From an uncultured Collinsella sp. (lineage in GTDB: Bacteria > Actinomycetota > Coriobacteriia > Coriobacteriales > Coriobacteriaceae): 64,000 nt of DNA. This document shows positions 15,981 to 24,254 of this stretch, in pieces. The stretch lies in contig CAUBOH010000014.1 in the NCBI GenBank assembly GCA_958437495.1, positions 1 through 64,000 on the forward strand, given 5' to 3'. Within the stretch, counting starts at the first letter, position 1, and every line of letters starts with the position of its first letter. Made by a program: the position numbers and the translations under genes. The notes below the pieces were generated by a model. It ran no database searches. It was not told the origin of the DNA and saw only the letters and a list, made by a program, of their open reading frames with translations.

Positions 15981-17047
15981 TATGCGTTCCCCTGTTTGGT
16001 GCCCTTCATGCGGTACAGGGAGTCCGCAAGAATGGCAGGGTTGTTAACGCCAAAGTCGCCCAAGCGCTCCGGATCCTCGCTGATGTCGTCCATAAGCTCC
16101 TGCAGCGAGCCGTACTCGTCGACGATCTTCTCGGCCACGCCGTCACGCACGACGGACACGCGCGAAAGCGTGCGCAGGCCCAGCGGCGTCATGACGGAGT
16201 CCTCGTCCAGGTCGTCGTAGCCCAGAACTGCCGCCACATGCTGCGGGTCGGACAAGTCCTTGGGCGTCATACGGCTCAGGTTGGCGCGGATCTTTTCGGC
16301 ATTGGCCTCGGAGGAATCGCTCGCGTAGTCGCGAATCATCAGGTCGTACTCGGTATCCATGCTGGAGCCGGCGAGCTGCTCGAGCTGCATCTGCACGAGC
16401 TTGCCCTGGTTGCCCAGCTTGACAATGCAATCCTTAAGCTCAGTCTTTGCCTGCTGCATGATCTCGAAACTCGAGAAAATGCCGGTGATGTCGGCGAGCG
16501 TAACGTAGTCATCGAGCTCGAGGGCCGTCAGACGCAGCAGGGAGCGGTCGAGCGACTGACGGGTGGTCTGGAGCGTGGCGACGAGCTGGTTGACCGAGCT
16601 CATGATGGTGGTGACAGGCTGGATCTCGTAGCTCTTACCGTGGACGTACACGTTGACGACGGCACGACGGGCCGAGACCGAAATCACGATGGCGTCGGTG
16701 AGCACCGACATGCGAGCGGCAGTACGGTGACGCATGCCCGTCTCACTCGTGGCGAGCGAGGGATCGGGATTGAGGTGGAAGTTGGCACGCAGGATCTGGG
16801 TGAGGTCGCCATCGATAACGATAGCGCCGTCCATCTTGGAAAGCTCGAACAGGCGGTTCGAGGTAAACGAAATGTTGAGCGGGAAGCCGTCGTTACCGGC
16901 AGCAAGCACGTTTTCGGTGTCGCCGACGCAGATAAGGGCACCCAGGTGACCGGCAATGATCATATCGAGGGCGGTGCGGATCGGCTGACCGGGGGCAGTC
17001 AGGCGAATAGCCTGTTCCATACGCTTTTGCAACTCGTTCTTATCCAA
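15980..17047 (-). CDS. disA: DNA integrity scanning protein, diadenylate cyclase
   Basis: Makes c-di-AMP from two ATP while scanning DNA for branched structures. The 355-aa protein has the DAC domain (about 1-145) with the catalytic MDGAIVIDGD and GMRHRTAAR (RHR) motifs, a helical spine, and a C-terminal helix-hairpin-helix DNA-binding domain (about 290-355). Translation probably begins at TTG 17047, 7 nt after GGGAG; no in-frame ATG is better placed. It leads the operon disA-ispD-ispF-cysS-rlmB-yacP. Confidence 0.96.
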   Translation of the reverse strand: MDKNELQKRMEQAIRLTAPGQPIRTALDMIIAGHLGALICVGDTENVLAAGNDGFPLNISFTSNRLFELSKMDGAIVIDGDLTQILRANFHLNPDPSLATSETGMRHRTAARMSVLTDAIVISVSARRAVVNVYVHGKSYEIQPVTTIMSSVNQLVATLQTTRQSLDRSLLRLTALELDDYVTLADITGIFSSFEIMQQAKTELKDCIVKLGNQGKLVQMQLEQLAGSSMDTEYDLMIRDYASDSSEANAEKIRANLSRMTPKDLSDPQHVAAVLGYDDLDEDSVMTPLGLRTLSRVSVVRDGVAEKIVDEYGSLQELMDDISEDPERLGDFGVNNPAILADSLYRMKGTKQGNA

Positions 17048-17267
17048 GGCATCGCTCCCATCGTATACGCTCCATAAACGCTAAATAGTTTCTCACGGTT
17101 TGTCCCCACAGCAGCCACGAAATCCGATGCTTACAGAATGAGCGAACACCGCCTAGATAGCTCATTTGGGACGGGCTCTTTTGACTGCTCATGTGGTAGC
17201 ATCGGGTCTCATATAAATGAGGGAGTAGTCGCGTAGTCGGGTTCGCCCGCAGAGAGGGAGCCAGACT

Positions 17268-17846
17268 ATGGGACTCGCAGAGCTCGTGTTGCTCGCCGTT
17301 GGCCTTTCGATGGACGCCTTTGCCGTTTCCATCTGCAAGGGTCTCGGCATGAATAAGATCAACCTTAAGGTCGCCGTGGTGCTCGGTCTGTTCTTTGGCG
17401 GGTTTCAGGCCGGCATGCCTGTGATCGGTTGGGCACTCAGCAGCCAATTTATGGGCATCATCGGCCCCATCGACCATTGGATTGCCTTTATCCTTTTGGC
17501 CTTTATCGGCGGCAAGATGCTGTGGGAAGCCTTTACCGAAGACGAGGACGAAGGCGACAACAAGGATGCCGAGAGGATTGACCTGGGAGAATACCTAATC
17601 CTTGCCATCGCCACCTCGATTGACGCGCTCGCCGTGGGCATCTCGTTTGCGGCGCTCTCGGTCGACATCGTTCCCGCCGTGTCGCTCATTGGCATCACGA
17701 CCTTTGTCTTCTCCATCGCCGGCGTGGCGATCGGCCACACCTTTGGCGCGCGCTACGAAAAGCCCGCCACCATCGTGGGTGGCGTCGTACTCGTCCTCAT
17801 CGGGCTTAAGATCTTACTTGAGCACCTGGGGATCCTCGCACTGTAA
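17268..17846 (+). CDS. mntP: Manganese efflux pump MntP
   Basis: Six-helix membrane exporter of 192 aa that removes excess Mn(II). Two inverted repeats of three helices carry the paired motifs GLSMDAFAVSICKG (about 12-25) and ATSIDALAVGISFA (about 110-123), whose aspartates line the ion path. An acidic loop EDEDEGDNKD lies between the halves. AGGGAG lies 8 nt upstream. The leader contains GAGGGAGTAG, which resembles the start of a manganese riboswitch, but the rest of that motif is not clear. Confidence 0.95.
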   Translation: MGLAELVLLAVGLSMDAFAVSICKGLGMNKINLKVAVVLGLFFGGFQAGMPVIGWALSSQFMGIIGPIDHWIAFILLAFIGGKMLWEAFTEDEDEGDNKDAERIDLGEYLILAIATSIDALAVGISFAALSVDIVPAVSLIGITTFVFSIAGVAIGHTFGARYEKPATIVGGVVLVLIGLKILLEHLGILAL

Positions 17847-17851
17847 CGAAT

Positions 17852-17888
17852 AACGGCCGCCCGGCATTACGCCAGGCGGCCGTTTTCA
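17852..17888 (+). terminator. mntP terminator
   Basis: AACGGCCGCC and GGCGGCCGTT arms around a CGGCATTACGCCA apex, followed by TTCAT. It lies 5 bp after the mntP stop and may also serve the convergent pepD transcript. Confidence 0.85.
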
Positions 17889-17926
17889 TAGCCAGCCGTT
17901 TTAGAGCGGCTTAACCAAGGCGACCT

Positions 17927-19384
17927 TTACGCGGCAAGGCGCTTGAGGACGTCGATGAGCAGCTCGTAGAAGCGCTCGGCAGAAGCGAGCTCCATGCTCT
18001 CGTCCGGGGTGTGGACATCGGAGAGCGTCGGGCCCACGGCGATGGCATCCAGGCCGTGCAGGGCCTCGGCAAACAGGCCGCACTCAAGGCCGGCGTGAAT
18101 GGACTCGATGCGCAGCTCGGAGCCAAAGAGCTCACGATAGCTCTCGACAAAGACGTCGCGGACCGGCGAATGCTCGGCATAGCTCCAGCCGGGATACTCG
18201 AACTCAAACTTGGCGTCGAAGCCCAGGACATCGGCCAACGTCTGCAGGCGGTCCTTGAACTCGTTCTGCAGCGAGGTGATCGAAGAGCGCGGGGACAGCA
18301 TGATCTTGACCTGGTCGTCAGAGGTGGCAACCACACCGATGTTGGAGGAAACCTCGACGGAGCCGTCGGTGGCGACGTTGCGGCGAATCACGCCGTTAGG
18401 GGCAAGACGCAGGGCACGGATGAGGGCAAGCGCGGACTTCTGGTCCATGGCCTCGACCTCGGCGTCGTCGGCAATCTCGACGGTGCAGGTAAAGCCAGGG
18501 TCGAAGACCTCGAGCTCGGCAGCGACGTCGGCGATAATGCCCTTTGCGATCTGGGCCGCGGCCTCGGCGGCAGCGTGGTCGGCGTAGACCAGAACAGCCT
18601 TGCACTCACGGTTGATGGCGTTGTCCTTGGTGCCGCCGTTAAAGCTGACGATAGCGGGCTCACCGGCGACCATCAGACGGTCGATGATACGGGCCATGAT
18701 GAGGTTGCCGTTGCCGCGCTCCAGGTTGATGTCGGAGCCGGAGTGACCACCCAGCAGGCCGGAGATGTCGAGCGTGAGGGTGCTACCGGTCTTGTGCTCG
18801 CGCACGATGGGGCAGGTGTAGGTAACAACGACGCCACCGGCGCAGCTGACGGTGGCAACGCCCTCTTCCTCGGAGTCAAGGTTAATCATGGTGCGGGCGC
18901 TAATCTGGGACTTGTCGAGCGTCTCGGCGCCGACCAGGCCAGTCTCCTCGTCGGTGGTGAATACGCACTCGAGGGCGGGGTGAACGATCGAATCGTCATC
19001 GAGAACAGTGAGCATCAGAGCGACGGCGATGCCGTTGTCGGCGCCCAGGGTGGTGCCGTTAGCGGTGAGGACGCCGTCCTTGACGACCAGGTCGATACCG
19101 TCGGTCGTAAAGTCGTGCTCAACAGAGCCCAACTTGTCGCACACCATATCGATGTGGCCCTGCAGCATCACGGTCGGGGCATTCTCGGCGCCGGCAGAAG
19201 CGGGCTTGCGAATGATGACGTTGTAGACCTCGTCCTGGTACACATCGAGGCCGCGCTCCTTAGCAAACGCAACCAGGAAATCGCTGATGCCCTTCTCGTT
19301 GCCAGACCCACGGGGGACCGCGCTGACCTCCTCAAAGAAATGGAACAGCTGGGCGGGCTCGTAGCCAGTAATCTTGTAATCCAT
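17927..19384 (-). CDS. pepD: M20 family dipeptidase (PepD, Xaa-His dipeptidase type)
   Basis: Cytosolic zinc dipeptidase of 485 aa. The catalytic and zinc-binding stretch is visible as MLQGHIDMVCDK (His and Asp, about residue 80), TTLGADNGIAVA, FTTDEETGLVGA (catalytic Glu) and MINLDSEEEG. The C-terminal part contains the final histidine ligand in SIHAGLECGLF. A lid/dimerisation domain sits between. The start MDYKITGYEP is set by AAGGAGG just upstream (19384); the longer frame continues 35 codons into non-conserved sequence. It forms a single transcription unit. Confidence 0.93.
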   Translation of the reverse strand: MDYKITGYEPAQLFHFFEEVSAVPRGSGNEKGISDFLVAFAKERGLDVYQDEVYNVIIRKPASAGAENAPTVMLQGHIDMVCDKLGSVEHDFTTDGIDLVVKDGVLTANGTTLGADNGIAVALMLTVLDDDSIVHPALECVFTTDEETGLVGAETLDKSQISARTMINLDSEEEGVATVSCAGGVVVTYTCPIVREHKTGSTLTLDISGLLGGHSGSDINLERGNGNLIMARIIDRLMVAGEPAIVSFNGGTKDNAINRECKAVLVYADHAAAEAAAQIAKGIIADVAAELEVFDPGFTCTVEIADDAEVEAMDQKSALALIRALRLAPNGVIRRNVATDGSVEVSSNIGVVATSDDQVKIMLSPRSSITSLQNEFKDRLQTLADVLGFDAKFEFEYPGWSYAEHSPVRDVFVESYRELFGSELRIESIHAGLECGLFAEALHGLDAIAVGPTLSDVHTPDESMELASAERFYELLIDVLKRLAA

Positions 19385-19532
19385 GGTGCCTCCTTGGCGC
19401 AACTGGTTAGACAGTAAGACATGCGACTTGTATATTCCCAGACTTTGCGTGCATAAACCAGTCGAAAACGCCGAGCGCCCTCGCATCATCGGCTAACGGC
19501 GGGGAAACGCCACTTTATTAAGATAAAGCAGG

Positions 19533-20054
19533 TTAGACGGGCCGCGCCGAAGGGACGTTGGATCCTTCAACCAACCTCAAAGCTTGATCAACGTTTATGC
19601 ATACGCCATTGGTATGTTTAATGAGGTTTTTGTCCTCCGTCACGACGTAATCGACGTCGATGCGATTGGCAACGCCCAGCATCAGGTCATCCTCGAAGTC
19701 GTTGTGATGATACTTGAACACAAAGGAGTCGAAGACCTCGTCTGCACCGACCGGCGCGATGAGGGCGAGCTCGCGCATCTGCCGAACGCATGCCCAGGCC
19801 GTTTCGTCCGCCGCCGCAATGGCGTTATCGCTCAGCGAACCATTCTTCCTTCGGCACTCCCTCTTAATCGCCGCCGAGACAAGATATGAGACATCTTTGA
19901 CCGAAAGAGACGAGGCAAACAGGGCAATCTGCTCCGAGACATCGGCAATCTCGAATAGACGGGCGACATCCGCTGTCCGGTCCGACCTTCCAGAAAAGTA
20001 ATCCATCCATACGTTGGTGTCGATGAGCAACTTGAGAATGCCGTCTGCACTCAT
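19533..20054 (-). CDS. PIN-domain toxin (VapC-like ribonuclease)
   Basis: A 173-aa PIN-fold protein, probably the toxin of a type II toxin-antitoxin pair. LLIDTNVWMDYF near residue 10, DDLMLGVANR near 133 and VVTEDKNLIKH near 147 supply the acidic residues that bind metal in PIN nucleases. The ATG at 20054 overlaps the antitoxin stop (ATGA), so translation is coupled. Its length is somewhat above a classic VapC (about 130 aa). No target can be inferred. Confidence 0.85.
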   Translation of the reverse strand: MSADGILKLLIDTNVWMDYFSGRSDRTADVARLFEIADVSEQIALFASSLSVKDVSYLVSAAIKRECRRKNGSLSDNAIAAADETAWACVRQMRELALIAPVGADEVFDSFVFKYHHNDFEDDLMLGVANRIDVDYVVTEDKNLIKHTNGVCINVDQALRLVEGSNVPSARPV

Positions 20055-20410
20055 AGCTCCACCCACTCGGGATAGCGCTCCGCCATTGCTTCCTCATAGA
20101 GGTCATCGTAGTCACCCGAGAGGTCGGGAACAGGGATGCCGTATTTGAGGCACGCATCGCGCACGATGTGGCTGCCCTGCGTAACCCTTGATTCCACCGA
20201 CGCAGTCGCTGGCACATTAGAGCTCGGTACCGCGACCCCCGATCTCGAGGGCATGCATCCGTTGACGACCAGATATTCCCAAAGTGTCCGCACCGCTTGA
20301 GACGGCGTCATGCCGATATGCGCCAGCACGGCGTCCCCAGCCTCTTTGAGTTGGCGATCCATGCGCACATTCATCTGGACCGGCCGTGAGTCGAGTACCG
20401 ATATAGGCAT
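20051..20410 (-). CDS. Ribbon-helix-helix antitoxin (RelB/DinJ-like)
   Basis: A 119-aa protein whose N-terminal 50 residues (VQMNVRMDRQLKEAGDAV..GMTPSQAVRTLWEYLV) match the RelB/DinJ RHH DNA-binding fold. The acidic C-terminal tail (YDDLYEEAMAERYPEW) probably wraps the toxin. It lies upstream of the PIN gene with a 4-nt overlap. A palindrome at 20423-20453 just upstream of the ATG is a likely autoregulatory operator. Confidence 0.85.
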   Translation of the reverse strand: MPISVLDSRPVQMNVRMDRQLKEAGDAVLAHIGMTPSQAVRTLWEYLVVNGCMPSRSGVAVPSSNVPATASVESRVTQGSHIVRDACLKYGIPVPDLSGDYDDLYEEAMAERYPEWVEL

Positions 20411-20422
20411 GCTAGCTCCTTC

Positions 20423-20453
20423 TGCTATACATATTTATATTTCGAGTATAGCA
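20423..20453. promoter_or_regulatory. Palindromic operator of the toxin-antitoxin operon
   Basis: TGCTATAC and GTATAGCA are perfect inverted arms separated by 15 bp of AT-rich DNA, 13 bp upstream of the antitoxin start. On the minus strand it includes TATACT, a good -10 box. RHH antitoxins typically bind such sites to repress their own operon. Confidence 0.7.
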
Positions 20454-20463
20454 CCATTTACTC

Positions 20464-20497
20464 ATAAAAAAGGGGCGCCCCGACAGGAGTGCCCCTT
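20464..20497 (-). terminator. clpC terminator
   Basis: AAGGGGCACTCC and GGGGCGCCCCTT arms on the minus strand are followed by TTTTTAT, 20 bp after the clpC stop. Confidence 0.85.
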
Positions 20498-20516
20498 CGC
20501 AAAGCTATGTTAATCC

Positions 20517-23159
20517 CTACAGCGCGCCGGAACCGGCTTGCATCATGCCGCCGGGGCCCGAGCTCACGCCACTGCTCACAGGCGCGGCGTTTCCGGTGTG
20601 CGGCGCTGCCGGAGCGGTATCGCCCCCGAGTGCACCTGCCGGACGCGGTGCCGGGATCTCGCCCGTGCCATGGCTAAAGACGAACTTGCCGTCGGCCACG
20701 TCGCACAGGACGGTATCGCCACAGCCCCACTCGCCGGCCAGCAGCTCCTCGGACAACGGGTCCTCGATGAGCTTTTGGATGGCGCGGCGCAGCGGACGCG
20801 CGCCATTGGTAAGGTCAGTACCCTCCGCCACGATCTTGTCATAGGCCGCATCAGTGAGCTTGATGTTCATGCCGTTGGCAATCAGGCGCTGGCGCAGGTC
20901 GTCCACCAACAGGTGAGCAATCTTGGTCAGGTTCTCACCCGAAAGCTTCTGGAACACCACGATGTCGTCGATACGGTTGAGCAGCTCGGGGCGGAACAGG
21001 CGCTTGAGCTCGCCCATCGCACGACCCTTGATTTCGCTCGAGGTAAGACCCTGCTCGCCCGTGGTACCAAAGCCCACGCTCGCATCCTGCGCGATCTCGC
21101 GGGCGCCCACGTTTGACGTCATGATGATCACGGTGTTGCGGAAGTCGACCGTCTTGCCCTGGCTATCGGTCAGACGGCCCTCTTCCAGCACCTGCAGCAG
21201 GATGTTGAAGATATCGGGGTGCGCCTTCTCGATCTCGTCGAACAGCACGACCGAGTACGGGTGACGACGAACGGCCTTGGTGAGCTGGCCACCCTCGTCG
21301 TGGCCCACATAGCCCGGAGGGCTACCGATGAGCTTAGAGACCTCGAACTCACTGCCAAACTCCGACATATCGAAGCTGATGAGCGCGTCCTTGCTGCCAA
21401 AGAGATACTCGGCGAGCGTCTTGGCGAGCTCGGTCTTGCCCGTGCCGGTGGGGCCCAAGAAGATAAAGCTGCCGCCGGGGCGACGCGGGTCCTTGAGCGG
21501 CGAGCGGCTGCGGCGCACGGCCTTGGCAACGGCCTCGACGGCCTCGTCCTGACCGATGATGCGCGTCTTGAGCACGCTTTCGGCCTGCAGCAGACGGCGG
21601 CTCTCGCTCTCGGTGAGCGAGGACACCGGCACGCCCGAGGTCACGGACACGATGTCGGCAATCTGGGAGACATCGATGGTGAGCGGGCTGGCGTCGAGCT
21701 CGGCCGTCCAGGCAGCCTTGGCCTCGGCGAGCTCAATCTCGGCAGCCTTCTGCTGCTCGGTGATCTCGGCGGCCTTGTTCATGTCGTCGTTCTCGGTGGC
21801 CTCCTGCGCGGCAGCCTTAAGCTCCTCCACGTGATGCTCGGCCTCGCGCACCGGCTCGGGCGCGCGGTTGGCGGCGATGCGGGCGCGGGCACCGGCCTCG
21901 TCAATGAGGTCGATGGCCTTATCGGGCAGGAAGCGATCCTGGATGTAGCGGTTGGAGAGGTTCGCGGCAGCTTCGATGGCACCCTGCGTGTAGCGCACGT
22001 GGTGGTGTTCCTCGTAGCGCGGCTTGAGCGCGGTCAGGATTTTGACCGTGTCCTCGACACTCGGCTCCTCGACATCGATCGTCTGGAAGCGGCGCTCAAA
22101 CGCCGGGTCCTTGGTGAGGTACTTGCGGAACTCCTCGGCCGTGGTAGCACCGATAATCTGGAAAGCACCGCGTGCGAGCACCGGCTTGAGCATAGAGCTC
22201 GCATCGATAGAACCCTCGGCAGAACCGGCACCAATGATGGTGTGCATCTCGTCGATAAACAAGATGACGTCGTCGGCTTCGGTTGCCTCCTGGATCACGT
22301 TCTTGAGGCGCTCCTCAAACTCACCGCGATACTTGGCACCCGCGACAAGACCCGGCAGATCGAGCGTCCAGATATTCTGGTCCATAAGATTCTCGGGCAC
22401 ATTGCCGGCGGCAATCTGCTGCGCCAGGCCCTCGACGATGGCCGTCTTGCCCACGCCGGGGTCACCTAAGATAAGCGGATTGTTCTTGGTGCGGCGCGAA
22501 AGGATCTCCATCATGCGCTGGACTTCCTTTTCGCGGCCAATCACGGGATCGAGCTCGCCGTCGCGCGCCTTTTGCGTGAGGTTAGTGGCGAACTGCTTGA
22601 GCGTGTCGGCGCCGCTCCCCTTTTGCTGGGAGGCATCCGAGCCGCTAAAGAACGGCAGACCTGCACCGGGACGACCGGCGCCTGCTCCGGCGAGCGGACG
22701 CTTCTTGTCCTGATCCTTGGCAGTAAGCTTTTCGATGGCCTTTTTGATAGAAGCAGATGACACACCCAGGCGCATGAGGATATCCATGGCCATGCCGTTG
22801 CCCTCTTCGACGATGCCGATGAGCAGATGCTCGGTCGACACATACGTCTGGTTGTTCTCACGCGCCACGCGGAAGGAGCGCTCCATCACGCTAATGACAA
22901 GCGGCGTAAAGGCAAGCTTGGCAGCCTCGGTCTCCTCGCTGGGCTCGGGAACCGTGGTCTGGACCTCCTTGAGGGTGTCCATGATGTCGTCGTAGGAGAT
23001 ATCAAGCGAGCGCAGCGCCTCGGCAGCTATACCCTCGTCCTCCTTGGCGAGTGCGAGCAGCAGGTGCTCGGTGCCCACCTTATTTGAGTGTAGATCGAGC
23101 GCCTCTTGCTTGGCCATGGACATGACCTTGCGTGCGCGATCGGTAAAACGGTCTAACAT
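20517..23159 (-). CDS. clpC: ATP-dependent Clp protease ATP-binding subunit ClpC
   Basis: HSP100 unfoldase of 880 aa that feeds proteins to ClpP. Domains in order: duplicated Clp N-terminal repeats (about 1-145), AAA+ module 1 with Walker A GDPGVGKTAIVEG and Walker B VILFIDEMHT, a middle coiled segment (about 410-470), AAA+ module 2 with GPTGTGKTELAK and VVLFDEIEKAHPD, and a C-terminal D2 small domain. The final 50 residues are a Gly/Pro/Ala-rich tail. The start MLDRFTDRARK at 23159 follows AGAGGA; the frame extends upstream without homology. The promoter region shows no clear CtsR or CIRCE site. Confidence 0.95.
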   Translation of the reverse strand: MLDRFTDRARKVMSMAKQEALDLHSNKVGTEHLLLALAKEDEGIAAEALRSLDISYDDIMDTLKEVQTTVPEPSEETEAAKLAFTPLVISVMERSFRVARENNQTYVSTEHLLIGIVEEGNGMAMDILMRLGVSSASIKKAIEKLTAKDQDKKRPLAGAGAGRPGAGLPFFSGSDASQQKGSGADTLKQFATNLTQKARDGELDPVIGREKEVQRMMEILSRRTKNNPLILGDPGVGKTAIVEGLAQQIAAGNVPENLMDQNIWTLDLPGLVAGAKYRGEFEERLKNVIQEATEADDVILFIDEMHTIIGAGSAEGSIDASSMLKPVLARGAFQIIGATTAEEFRKYLTKDPAFERRFQTIDVEEPSVEDTVKILTALKPRYEEHHHVRYTQGAIEAAANLSNRYIQDRFLPDKAIDLIDEAGARARIAANRAPEPVREAEHHVEELKAAAQEATENDDMNKAAEITEQQKAAEIELAEAKAAWTAELDASPLTIDVSQIADIVSVTSGVPVSSLTESESRRLLQAESVLKTRIIGQDEAVEAVAKAVRRSRSPLKDPRRPGGSFIFLGPTGTGKTELAKTLAEYLFGSKDALISFDMSEFGSEFEVSKLIGSPPGYVGHDEGGQLTKAVRRHPYSVVLFDEIEKAHPDIFNILLQVLEEGRLTDSQGKTVDFRNTVIIMTSNVGAREIAQDASVGFGTTGEQGLTSSEIKGRAMGELKRLFRPELLNRIDDIVVFQKLSGENLTKIAHLLVDDLRQRLIANGMNIKLTDAAYDKIVAEGTDLTNGARPLRRAIQKLIEDPLSEELLAGEWGCGDTVLCDVADGKFVFSHGTGEIPAPRPAGALGGDTAPAAPHTGNAAPVSSGVSSGPGGMMQAGSGAL

Positions 23160-23345
23160 GCTAGTTCCTCTTAGACGAGCTAGTTTTTTCAAACGCAAAG
23201 CGCCGCCCCGCGGCAGCGCTTTGGTCTCTTTACCCATATGGAGTATATGTTAACCGTTGGGACCTTTTCCGCATGGGGCCGCGCGACAACGTCTACAAAA
23301 AAGGAATCGCTCCGGTCTGTTTGGGGGTCTGGTTTTGAGCGCTGC

Positions 23346-23939
23346 CTAGCAGGCAGGCTCGGCGTCCATACCCTCGGAAATGCTGGCAACCTCCTCGGCA
23401 GCGGGAGCACCCGGCATGTGCACGAGCTCCATGTGCGGCTCGGCAAAGACCGTGCCCATGGGGAAGGCGCGGCGGAAGACAAAACGAGCAACCGGACCGG
23501 CCACCAGCAGGTTCCAAGGAAGAGCCATAATAAAGTTGCGCGGGATGTTGATGAGCCACATCATCGGCAGCATCTGCAGGTTTGCAAGCGGGCCGCCAGG
23601 TATATGGATCAGGCCTTCGCACGCGCCGTAGAGCGACATGATGATGACCATGGGAACGACCATGCAGGAGCTGACGGCGAGCGTCATAGCGAGCGGCGAG
23701 CTCTTACCCGGCGTGACCAGGAACTTGAAGGCGAAGCCTTTGGCCAGCGGGCTGGCAACAAACCAGTCGCAGCACATGGCAAAGACGTAGGCAACGGGGA
23801 AGCCGAGCCACGCGGCGGCAACAACCTCGCCGTTGATGGCCCCATGCTGCAGGGCAACGTTGTAGATGCTCATCCAGAGCACCATGCAAAAGCACATGAT
23901 AAAGGTGAACAGCAGGCTCTCTCGTTTGTTGATAGGCAT
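23346..23939 (-). CDS. DUF2798-type four-helix membrane protein
   Basis: A 197-aa integral membrane protein. Paired hydrophobic segments alternate with MPINKRESLLFTFIMCFCMVLWMSIYN at the start and repeated phrases (LAKGFAFKFLVTPGKSSPLAM; FPVAYVFAMCCDWFV), the pattern of DUF2798 proteins, whose function is unknown. The start at 23939 is preferred because AAAGGA lies about 9 nt upstream. It is a single gene, with a terminator hairpin upstream at 23990 belonging to the preceding transcript. Confidence 0.75.
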   Translation of the reverse strand: MPINKRESLLFTFIMCFCMVLWMSIYNVALQHGAINGEVVAAAWLGFPVAYVFAMCCDWFVASPLAKGFAFKFLVTPGKSSPLAMTLAVSSCMVVPMVIIMSLYGACEGLIHIPGGPLANLQMLPMMWLINIPRNFIMALPWNLLVAGPVARFVFRRAFPMGTVFAEPHMELVHMPGAPAAEEVASISEGMDAEPAC

Positions 23940-23989
23940 AAAGGGCGAAATCCTTTCTGTGTTACGCCGCAACACCACGCAACAAAAAT

Positions 23990-24032
23990 GGGCGGGCAAG
24001 ATGGAGTTACTGGGACTTCATCTCGCCCGCCC
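23990..24032 (-). terminator. Strong terminator upstream of the DUF2798 gene
   Basis: GGGCGGGCGAGATG and CATCTTGCCCGCCC form a 14-17-bp stem, followed on the minus strand by ATTTTTGTT. It probably ends transcription from the exporter gene upstream, or attenuates the DUF2798 gene. Confidence 0.75.
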
Positions 24033-24149
24033 GTGGTACGTGCGTCTGCGACTACTTATGTGGTGAAACTACCCTAACACGAACGGCGCGCGCTTCGTAA
24101 GCGTTGAGTTTGTGGAGATGCAGGGCACCAATAATCCCCCGACCCCATA

Positions 24150-24216
24150 AGTTGCGGTGGAATACGGACTGTTTTGACCCTTTAAGCAGCAATTCAGTCC
24201 CTATTTCACCGCAACT
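24150..24216. repeat. AGTTGCGGTG palindromic repeat (copy 1)
   Basis: AGTTGCGGTGGAATA and TATTTCACCGCAACT are terminal inverted arms of about 14 bp with a 37-bp interior. A second copy with the same arms and AGGGACTATTTCACC half lies at 55735-55790. Beside it at 24218-24252 is a hairpin with the GGGGACAGG core of the family seen at 141. Confidence 0.7.
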
Positions 24217-24254
24217 CATTTGGTACAAAGTGACCTGTCCCCCCCTTGCACCAA

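Noticed and set aside
17040..17477. Minus-strand frame upstream of disA
   Set aside because: It is antisense to the mntP start and lacks any recognisable domain.
18011..19417. Long plus-strand open frame opposite pepD
   Set aside because: It mirrors pepD in the antisense frame that high-GC codon use leaves open, with repetitive Gly/Val/Asp/Leu composition and no motif.
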